Part shown: positions 21,859-27,766 of the stretch, piece by piece
Layout: each line of letters starts with the position of its first letter
Numbering within the stretch: the stretch's first letter is position 1
The notes under the pieces: generated by a model
What the model saw: only the letters and a program-made list of their open reading frames with translations
Told to the model about the DNA's origin: nothing
Database searches by the model: none
Made by a program: the position numbers and the translations under genes
Source: CAZGHF01 sp043797305
GTDB taxonomy: Bacteria > Patescibacteriota > Minisyncoccia > UBA6257 > GWB1-50-10
DNA length: 27,766 nucleotides
Reading direction: 5' to 3'
Assembly (NCBI GenBank): GCA_043797305.1
Contig: JAZDPW010000023.1
Span: 1 to 27,766, forward strand

Positions 21859-23700
21859 ATGAAAGTTTTTGGCAAAAATCTGCTTTGGGCGATTGCGACT
21901 TTTATTGTCGTGACGGCTCTTTTTTCCATGTTTTTTAACTTCGGGGCGGAGAAGACGCCGGTTTTGGGTATTTACGAAGTGGCTGAGAAGGTGAATACCG
22001 GCAATGTGAGGAGCATTACCGTAAAAGGCAATTCTTTGGAGGTGGTTTTGAAAGACGGAAGCAAAGCGATTTCGATGAAGGAAGAAGAAACCGGCCTTTC
22101 GGAAACTTTGCGAAACTACGGCGTGGCCTCCGATGCGCTCGGCAACGTTGAGTTGCGGGTGGAAGAAGAAAGCGGCCTTCGTTTCTGGCTTGGCGTGATT
22201 ATCCCGACGGTTCTTCCTATTATAGTAATCATTTTTATTTTTTGGTGGATTTTCCGCCAAGCCCGCACGGGCGTTAATCAGGCTTTCACTTTCGGCAAAG
22301 CCAACATCCACGTATTCTCGGCCTCCCATAAAAAGGTGACGTTCAAGGACGTGGCCGGGCTTAAAGAATCGAAGGAAGAGCTCGAAGAAATCGTTGATTT
22401 TCTGAAGAACCCGAAGAAGTTTTTGGATATCGGCGCCCGGATTCCGCGCGGCGTACTTTTAATGGGTCAACCCGGAACGGGAAAAACCTTGCTTGCCCGG
22501 GCCGTGGCCGGCGAGGCCAACGTTCCTTTTTTCCACCTCTCGGCATCGGAATTTGTTGAAATGTTCGTGGGTGTCGGAGCGAGCCGGGTGAGAGACCTTT
22601 TCCAAACAGCCAAAAAGGCCGCTCCCTCCATTGTTTTTATCGACGAGATTGACGCCGTTGGCCGCGAGCGGGGCGCCGGTTTGGGCGGGGGACACGACGA
22701 GCGGGAACAAACCTTGAACCAGATTTTGGTGGAGATGGACGGTTTCGAGCAGAATACGAATGTGATTATTATGGCGGCGACAAACCGCCCCGACATTTTA
22801 GATACCGCCCTCCTCCGCCCCGGCCGTTTCGACCGGCGGGTGGTTTTGGACATGCCCGATATCAACGACCGGGAAGCGATTTTGAAAATTCACGCCCGGG
22901 AGGTGCCGCTCGACAAAAAAGTTGACTTAAGGACGGTTGCCATCCGCACGCCGGGATTTTCCGGCGCCGACCTGGCAAATCTCGTAAACGAAGCGGCGAT
23001 TTTAACCGCCCGCAAGGGCCGCAAAAGTGTTTCCCAGGAAGATTTCCTGAGCTCGATTGAAAAAGTGATGCTGGGGCCGGAGCGCAAGAGCCGGGTAATT
23101 TCCAAAAACGAGAAAGAGATAACCGCCTATCACGAAGCCGGCCACGCTTTAGTTACCGCGAGCTTGAAAGAAGCCGACCCGGTTCACAAGGTATCGGTCG
23201 TCTCCCGTGGGATTGCCGGCGGCTATACCCTGAAACTGCCGACCGAAGATCGGCATCTGAAAACCAAGGCCCAGTTTTTGGCGGATTTGGCGGTTGCTTT
23301 CGGCGGTTATGTTTCTGAAATGATTAAATTCGGCGACCTTTCGACCGGCTCTTCAAGCGATATCAGGCAAGCGACCCTTTTGGCCCATAAAATGGTGACC
23401 CAATTCGGGATGAGCGAGAAATTGGGCCCGCGCACCTTCGGCAAAACTCAGGAACTGGTTTTTCTGGGCAGAGAAATTTCCACCGAGAAAGATTATTCGG
23501 AAAGCATTGCTTCGGTTATCGACGAGGAAGTGAATATCCTTATCAACAAAGCGTTTTTGGCGGCGAAGAAAATAGTTTCCACCAACAAGAAGATTCTTGA
23601 GGCGATTGCGAAGGCGCTAATGGATAGGGAAACCCTCGAGCAGGAAGAATTTTACAAAATAATAAAAAGCTTTAAACTGAAACCGGTAACTATAAACTAG
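21859..23700 (+). CDS. ftsH: ATP-dependent zinc metalloprotease FtsH
   Basis: FtsH is the membrane protease that removes damaged and regulatory proteins. From ATG 21859 the 613-residue protein has a membrane helix (about 8-28), an outer FtsH_ext domain, a second membrane helix (about 111-133), then the AAA+ module: Walker A GQPGTGKT (203-210), Walker B IVFIDEID (258-265), the second region of homology ATNRPDILDTALLRPGRFDRR, and the zinc site HEAGH (425-429) with Asp501 as probable third ligand. Upstream in-frame starts (from 21790) add a non-family extension, so the start at MKVFGKN is preferred. The outer domain is present but short. Two tRNA genes follow on the same strand. Confidence 0.96.
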   Translation: MKVFGKNLLWAIATFIVVTALFSMFFNFGAEKTPVLGIYEVAEKVNTGNVRSITVKGNSLEVVLKDGSKAISMKEEETGLSETLRNYGVASDALGNVELRVEEESGLRFWLGVIIPTVLPIIVIIFIFWWIFRQARTGVNQAFTFGKANIHVFSASHKKVTFKDVAGLKESKEELEEIVDFLKNPKKFLDIGARIPRGVLLMGQPGTGKTLLARAVAGEANVPFFHLSASEFVEMFVGVGASRVRDLFQTAKKAAPSIVFIDEIDAVGRERGAGLGGGHDEREQTLNQILVEMDGFEQNTNVIIMAATNRPDILDTALLRPGRFDRRVVLDMPDINDREAILKIHAREVPLDKKVDLRTVAIRTPGFSGADLANLVNEAAILTARKGRKSVSQEDFLSSIEKVMLGPERKSRVISKNEKEITAYHEAGHALVTASLKEADPVHKVSVVSRGIAGGYTLKLPTEDRHLKTKAQFLADLAVAFGGYVSEMIKFGDLSTGSSSDIRQATLLAHKMVTQFGMSEKLGPRTFGKTQELVFLGREISTEKDYSESIASVIDEEVNILINKAFLAAKKIVSTNKKILEAIAKALMDRETLEQEEFYKIIKSFKLKPVTIN

Positions 23701-23733
23701 TAGCTAGAAACTGGTATCTAGAATCTAGCGAAA

Positions 23734-23805
23734 CGGCCCGTAGCTCAATGGCGGAGCAGGCGTCTTATACACGCAAGGTTGTAGGTTCGAATCCTACCGG
23801 GCCGA
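23734..23805 (+). tRNA. tRNA-Ile (UAU)
   Basis: The fold is complete: acceptor CGGCCCG/CGGGCCG with discriminator A, D-arm GCTC/GAGC, anticodon stem GGCGT/ACGCA (four pairs, with a G-A mismatch at 27-43), loop CTTATAC giving anticodon UAU, and T-arm GTAGG-TTCGAAT-CCTAC. UAU reads the AUA isoleucine codon. CCA is not encoded. It is 2 bases from the next tRNA. Confidence 0.88.
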
Positions 23806-23807
23806 CC

Positions 23808-23881
23808 GGGCGCATAGCTCAGCTGATTAGAGCGACCGCTTTACACGCGGTAGGTCCCAGGTTTGAATCCTGGTGCGCCCA
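23808..23881 (+). tRNA. tRNA-Val (UAC)
   Basis: Acceptor GGGCGCA/TGCGCCC with discriminator A, D-arm GCTC/GAGC, anticodon stem ACCGC/GCGGT with loop TTTACAC (anticodon UAC), and T-arm CCAGG-TTTGAAT-CCTGG. CCA is not encoded. The last base adjoins the stop codon of the convergent recombinase gene. Confidence 0.95.
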
Positions 23882-24766
23882 CTATTTTCTTCTCCTGCCG
23901 TGAAACGCTTCGTGAACCTCCCGGAGTTCTTTATTGGTTAGGTGAGTGTAAATTTGGGTGGTGGAGATATTTGCGTGACCCAAGAGTTCCTGAACGGAGC
24001 GCAAGTCGGCGCCGTTTATCAAAAGGTCCGTCGCAAAAGAGTGACGGATTTGGTGCGGGTGGACTTTTTTCGGAATGCCGGCCTCTCGGGCCCGGGCGTC
24101 GATTAAGCGCTGGACCGCCCGCGGCGTAATCCGACCGATTGCTTTTCCGGACTTGGATAAACTGACAAAAAGTGCCTCATCGGTATCAACCCGCTTATCG
24201 AGATAGTCCTTAAGCGCCTTTTTCGTTCCTTCCGAAAGAAACACCACCCTCAACTTGTCGCCTTTGCCGCGGACCGAAATCTCGCCGCGCTTTAAATCAA
24301 CGTTCCGGGGAAGGTTGCACAACTCCGAGAGTCGGAGACCGGTTGAGAAAAGCGTTTCCAGTATCGCCCGGTCGCGCAGGGCGCGCGGTTCGTTGCCTTT
24401 CGGCGAATTGAGAAGCCTTTCGAGCTCGCTGTAACTCAAAACCTCGATGTCCCGGCGGGCGATTTTCGGCAGTTCAATCGTCTCCGGCGCGAGGGCGTTT
24501 ATGCCGCGCCTCACCAAATATTTCAGAAAGTTCCGGATGGCGATGACGTAATAACTTTGGGTGATTTTTTTTAGGTCCTCCCGGGCGAGGGAAACGCGGA
24601 ACTCCCTTACTCTGTCCCGGGTAATGTCGGAAACCTTGCGAACGCCGGATTTTTCCACGAATACCTTCAAATAGCGGCCGTAGTTTTCCCGCGTCTTCGG
24701 CGACCGGTTTTTTTCGATTTCCAGGTAGTCGAGATAATCTTTTAAAAGTTTTTCTATTTCGGTCAT
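23882..24766 (-). CDS. Xer-type tyrosine recombinase
   Basis: The 294-residue protein has an N-terminal SAM-like core-binding domain (about 1-85) and a C-terminal catalytic domain with all expected residues: Arg145 (STGLRLSEL), Lys171 (GKGDK), His238 and Arg241 (HPHQIRHSFATDLL), His264 (LLGHANISTTQIYTH) and nucleophile Tyr273. Length and motifs match XerC/XerD/XerH used to resolve chromosome dimers, in which case FtsK at 371 would be its partner. Phage-type integrases also sit beside tRNA genes, and this gene ends exactly at tRNA-Val, so an element origin is possible. No second attachment-like copy of the tRNA end is seen in the window, so a housekeeping role is favoured. Confidence 0.88.
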   Translation of the reverse strand: MTEIEKLLKDYLDYLEIEKNRSPKTRENYGRYLKVFVEKSGVRKVSDITRDRVREFRVSLAREDLKKITQSYYVIAIRNFLKYLVRRGINALAPETIELPKIARRDIEVLSYSELERLLNSPKGNEPRALRDRAILETLFSTGLRLSELCNLPRNVDLKRGEISVRGKGDKLRVVFLSEGTKKALKDYLDKRVDTDEALFVSLSKSGKAIGRITPRAVQRLIDARAREAGIPKKVHPHQIRHSFATDLLINGADLRSVQELLGHANISTTQIYTHLTNKELREVHEAFHGRRRK

Positions 24767-24838
24767 CAGTCATTATTTTAACACCGGAAGTGTCGTAAAA
24801 CAAAGGTTGTTGCAACAAAATGCTTTGTCGCAAAACTT

Positions 24839-24882
24839 GCAATGATTTTACGACGCTTTTAAAAACATCGTAAAATCATTGC
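24839..24882. promoter_or_regulatory. Perfect 15-bp inverted repeat between xer and rpsO
   Basis: GCAATGATTTTACGA (24839-24853) and its exact reverse complement (24868-24882) are separated by 14 bases. The right arm ends one base before the -35 box of rpsO. The core TCGTAAAA also occurs at 24793-24800, giving three copies. A perfect 12-bp palindrome, TTGTTGCAACAA, lies at 24807-24818. This may be an operator for one or both divergent genes, or an RNA hairpin in the xer leader. Confidence 0.55.
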
Positions 24883-24883
24883 T

Positions 24884-24912
24884 TTGACATTTTTCGGGGC
24901 TTGTGTTAACCT
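24884..24912 (+). promoter_or_regulatory. Promoter for rpsO-NYN-pnp
   Basis: A perfect TTGACA (24884-24889) is followed after 17 bases by TAACCT (24907-24912), which matches the -10 consensus at three positions including the first two and last. The leader would be only about 10 bases. Confidence 0.58.
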
Positions 24913-24929
24913 CTATTTAATCTATAAAA

Positions 24930-25193
24930 ATGCTTTCCAAGAGAAAGAAACAGGCGGTTGTTGAAGAGCACCAGAAACACGAAACCGACACCGGTTCGGC
25001 CGAGGTTCAGGTGGGTCTTCTTACCAAAAGAATAGAAGAATTAGCCGTTCATTTGAAAAGGCATCCCAAAGACCACCACTCGAGGCGGGGACTTTTAATG
25101 ATGGTTGGCAAGCGCCGGAGGTTCTTGCAGTATCTCCAGCGGGAAGACGAGAAGGCCTACACTAAAATTACCAAGAAACTGAAACTTGAATAG
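24930..25193 (+). CDS. rpsO: 30S ribosomal protein S15
   Basis: The 87-residue protein is a full-length S15, with HETDTGSAEVQVGLLTKRIEEL, the HPKDHHSRRGLLMMVGKRRRFLQYL helix and the usual ending. S15 binds 16S rRNA in the 30S platform. There is no Shine-Dalgarno site before ATG 24930. It is followed by a NYN nuclease gene after 2 bases and then pnp, a variant of the widespread rpsO-pnp pairing. Confidence 0.98.
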   Translation: MLSKRKKQAVVEEHQKHETDTGSAEVQVGLLTKRIEELAVHLKRHPKDHHSRRGLLMMVGKRRRFLQYLQREDEKAYTKITKKLKLE

Positions 25194-25195
25194 AT

Positions 25196-25741
25196 ATGAC
25201 CGCTGATGTTCATGACAAGGCTCATCCCTCCCAGCGAGTGGGGGTTTTTATCGACGTTCAGAACGTTTATCACTCGGCCAAAAACCTTTTCAATTCCCGG
25301 GTTAACTTCAAAGAACTTTTGAAGAACGTCGTTGCCGAACGCCACCTCATAAGAGCGATGGCATATGTGGTAAAAAGCGAAACCGCCTTGGGCGAGGAAT
25401 CGTTTTTCGAAGCTCTTCGCAAAACCGGCCTTGAGCTTCGTCTCAAGGACCTTCAGATCTATCCGGGCGGCGCAAAAAAAGCCGATTGGGACGTTGGGCT
25501 CGCGGTTGACGCCATCCGGATGGCAAGCGCCCTGGATGTTATAGTTCTCGTGACCGGTGACGGCGACTTCGTGCCGCTCGTCGAATATCTGAAATGGGGC
25601 TTGGGCAAGCAAGTTGAGGTGGCGGCTTTCAGCCGGACGACATCTTCACGCCTCAAGGAATCAGCGGACAGTTTTACGGAATTAGAGCACATTCCCCGCG
25701 CTCTTTTGAAAATCAGGCAAAGAACGGAAAGACAATCATGA
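25196..25741 (+). CDS. NYN-domain (LabA/DUF88-like) predicted ribonuclease
   Basis: The 181-residue protein has the PIN-like NYN pattern: Asp20 and Asn23 in VGVFIDVQNVY, the KKADWDVGLAVDA segment (Asp97, Asp99, Asp105) and VTGDGDFVPLVEYL (Asp122, Asp124). These acidic residues bind metal in NYN and PIN nucleases, which usually cut RNA. It starts 2 bases after rpsO and its stop overlaps the pnp start as ATGA, so translation is probably coupled to the main 3'-5' RNA exonuclease. A role in RNA decay is a reasonable inference. Confidence 0.88.
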   Translation: MTADVHDKAHPSQRVGVFIDVQNVYHSAKNLFNSRVNFKELLKNVVAERHLIRAMAYVVKSETALGEESFFEALRKTGLELRLKDLQIYPGGAKKADWDVGLAVDAIRMASALDVIVLVTGDGDFVPLVEYLKWGLGKQVEVAAFSRTTSSRLKESADSFTELEHIPRALLKIRQRTERQS

Positions 25742-27766
25742 ACTTAGAAAGAAAAATTTATAAAACCAAAGTAGACGGCGAGGAGTTGTCGCTCGAGATT
25801 TCCGGCCTGGCCGGCAAGGCGAACGGAGCGGTTCTTGCCCGATGGGGCGCAACCGCCGTGCTCGCCACGGTCGTAATGGCCCCCGAAGACCGGCCGGGCG
25901 ATTTCTTTCCTCTTACCGTCGATTACGAAGAGAGGTTTTACGCCGCCGGGAAAATAATCGGCAGCCGGTTCATAAGGCGCGAAGGCCGTCCTTCGGACGA
26001 AGCCACTCTTTCGGGCCGGCTCATCGACCGGACTATCCGGCCGCTTTTTGACGAGCGGATAAGAAGGGAAATCCAGGTGACGGTAACCATCCTCGCTTAC
26101 GATGAAAAGCACGACCCAGACGTGTCGGCCTTGATTGCCGTTTCGACCGCTCTGGGCATTTCCGACGTTCCCTGGAACGGACCGGTGGCCGGCGTAAGAA
26201 AAGCGAAGAACGGCGAAGAGAATTTTTCGTACAACGCCTTTTTTGCCGGACCGGCGGAAAGAGTGAACATGATTGAGTTCGAGGGCCGGGAAATGAAAGA
26301 AGAAGAACTCATTGGGATGTTTAACGATAGCGTTAGAGAAATCAATAAACTTATCGAATTTCAGAGCGGAATCATAAAAGAAGTCGGCAAGCCGAAAAAG
26401 GAAATAAGCTTTTTGGAAGTCGACTCCCGTATTCGGGGCTTGGTTCGGGAATTCGTAAAAAGCGGCTTGGCAAAAGCCGTAAAAGAACAAACCCTGGGTG
26501 ACCTAAAGCACGGCCTTATGGATCATCTTAAAGGTTTGAGCGAACCGGCCGAGGTTTTGGGATTGGCTGATATCGCCTTTGAAGACGAGCTCGATAAGTT
26601 CATTAAAGAAGAAGTTTTGAATCACGAACGGCGTTCCGACGACCGCAGGCTCGACGAAATCCGGCCGCTCTACGGCGAGGTCGGAATTTTCGAGCGGACT
26701 CACGGTTCGGGGCTTTTCATCCGCGGCGAAACCCAGGTTCTTGCCATTACCACTCTTGCGCCGCTCTCGGCCGGCCAGCTTTTTGAAACGATGGAATCAA
26801 CCGGGAAGAAAAGATTTATGCTCCACTACAACTTCCCCAATTTTTCGGTCGGCGAGGTTGGTCGTTCCCGGGGCCCCGGCCGGCGGGAAATCGGTCATGG
26901 GGCGCTTGCGGCCAAAGCCCTGAAAGCGGTTTTGCCCTCCGAAGAAGAATTTCCCTACGCCATAAGAGTGGTAGCGGAAACTCTTTCCTCGAACGGTTCA
27001 ACCTCAATGGCTTCCACCTGCGCCGGATCGCTTTCCCTGATGGATGCGGGCGTGCCCCTGAAAAAACACGTTGCCGGTATTTCGGTCGGCATCGTTCTCG
27101 ACGAATCAAGCGGCAAGTACAAATTACTGACCGACATTCAGGGTCCCGAGGACCATCACGGCGGCATGGATTTTAAAGTGGCCGGTACTCATGACGGCGT
27201 GACCGCCGTTCAGATGGATGTGAAGATGAAAGGGATAACGGCCGAAATTTTTGAAAAAACCCTTCGTCAGGCGAGAGAAGCGAGGGAAGAAATTTTAAGC
27301 TTGATGGAAAAAACCATTCCGGCGCCGCGGCCGCAAATATCGTCTTTTGCGCCGACAATTCTCACCTTAAACATTAAACCGGAATCAATCGGCGAAGTAA
27401 TCGGTTCCGGGGGACGGACCATAAACGGCATTATTGATTCGGTCGGGAACGACACCACTATCGATATCGAAGACGACGGCCGGGTTTTCATCGCGAGTTT
27501 CAGCCGGGAATCGGCGGAGAAAGCTTTTACAATAGTGAGCCAGATAGTGAGGGAATATGGAATCGGTGAAATTGTTGAAGGACCGATTGTCCGCATCCTT
27601 GAGGTCGGCGCCATTGTTGATTTGGGCGGCGGCCGGGACGGCATGATTCACGTTTCCGAACTGAAAGACGGTTTTGTTAAGAATGTTGAAGACGTTGTGA
27701 AAATAGGGGACGTTGTTATGGCCAAAGTTGTGAGGGTTGAAAACGGCCGCATCGCCCTTTCGTTGA
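25738..27766 (+). CDS. pnp: Polyribonucleotide nucleotidyltransferase (PNPase), cut by right edge
   Basis: PNPase degrades RNA from the 3' end using phosphate. The frame is open from ATG 25738 to the window edge (676 complete codons). It shows two RNase PH domains joined by a helical linker: the first with PLTVDYEERFYAAGKI and SRFIRREGRPSDEATLSGRLIDRTIRPLF, the second with GSGLFIRGETQVLAITTL, LHYNFPNFSVGEVGRSRGPG and the catalytic region LLTDIQGPEDHHGGMDFKVAGT. These are followed by a KH domain (IGEVIGSGGRTI) and most of an S1 domain (GPIVRILEVGAIVDLGGGRDGMIHVSEL). Only the end of the S1 domain and the tail are missing. The sequence reads as intact. Confidence 0.96.
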   Translation, partial: MNLERKIYKTKVDGEELSLEISGLAGKANGAVLARWGATAVLATVVMAPEDRPGDFFPLTVDYEERFYAAGKIIGSRFIRREGRPSDEATLSGRLIDRTIRPLFDERIRREIQVTVTILAYDEKHDPDVSALIAVSTALGISDVPWNGPVAGVRKAKNGEENFSYNAFFAGPAERVNMIEFEGREMKEEELIGMFNDSVREINKLIEFQSGIIKEVGKPKKEISFLEVDSRIRGLVREFVKSGLAKAVKEQTLGDLKHGLMDHLKGLSEPAEVLGLADIAFEDELDKFIKEEVLNHERRSDDRRLDEIRPLYGEVGIFERTHGSGLFIRGETQVLAITTLAPLSAGQLFETMESTGKKRFMLHYNFPNFSVGEVGRSRGPGRREIGHGALAAKALKAVLPSEEEFPYAIRVVAETLSSNGSTSMASTCAGSLSLMDAGVPLKKHVAGISVGIVLDESSGKYKLLTDIQGPEDHHGGMDFKVAGTHDGVTAVQMDVKMKGITAEIFEKTLRQAREAREEILSLMEKTIPAPRPQISSFAPTILTLNIKPESIGEVIGSGGRTINGIIDSVGNDTTIDIEDDGRVFIASFSRESAEKAFTIVSQIVREYGIGEIVEGPIVRILEVGAIVDLGGGRDGMIHVSELKDGFVKNVEDVVKIGDVVMAKVVRVENGRIALSL

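Noticed and set aside
24839..24882. Inverted repeat as a dif site for the Xer recombinase
   Set aside because: dif arms are about 11 bp with a 6-8 bp centre; here the arms are 15 bp with a 14-bp centre and lack the usual dif core.

Overview
The window most likely comes from a candidate phyla radiation (CPR / Patescibacteria) genome, probably a Parcubacteria-type lineage. This is inferred from gene content and style: very tight packing with overlapping starts and stops, an S1-domain protein, RecA, FolD/GlyA, FtsK and FtsH in reduced forms, an orphan solute-binding protein next to tandem VirB2-like pilin genes, a very large coiled-coil membrane protein, tRNAs without encoded CCA, and short palindromic repeats read through inside genes. 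UGA is used as a stop (for example at the end of ftsK), so the recoded Gracilibacteria/Absconditabacteria group is unlikely. I cannot place it to genus.

Layout. The left edge cuts a minus-strand phosphomannomutase/phosphoglucomutase gene, divergent from ftsK. Positions 371-4080 hold an overlapping ftsK / RodZ-like / recA run, convergent with a one-carbon block on the minus strand (S1 protein, glyA, folD; 4077-7232). A good promoter at 7261-7289 starts a plus-strand run: degenerate metallo-beta-lactamase-fold protein, membrane-anchored hypothetical protein, gyrA, solute-binding protein, and three small two-helix VirB2/TrbC-like proteins, ending at a strong terminator (13443). Positions 13496-16040 are a block of different character: a minus-strand SPFH/band-7 protein with a small membrane partner, and a divergent unknown gene, with canonical Shine-Dalgarno sites, their own promoters and flanking terminators. 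Then come tRNA-Leu(UAG), a GIY-YIG protein with a repeat-derived tail, two RNase H-fold nucleases, a small membrane protein, a 1203-residue coiled-coil membrane protein (minus), ftsH, tRNA-Ile(UAU), tRNA-Val(UAC), a Xer-type recombinase (minus), and rpsO - NYN nuclease - pnp running off the right edge.

The most notable new structure is a pair of about 130-bp elements (7910-8038 and 16625-16754). They share 13-bp terminal inverted repeats, a similar internal fold, and short flanking direct repeats that begin with ATG, so that the downstream start codon is the right-hand target duplication. They look like non-autonomous mobile elements (MITE-like) that land on start codons without destroying the gene. 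A second theme is short palindromes that have entered coding sequence in frame (gyrA, the MBL gene, the GIY-YIG tail). The SPFH block is the best candidate for an undescribed gene set, but nothing in the sequence shows what it does.

All family assignments come from reading motifs in translated sequence; no search was run. The longest non-coding stretches (15054-15288, 16563-16754, 24767-24929 and 7902-8038) are each described in the features.
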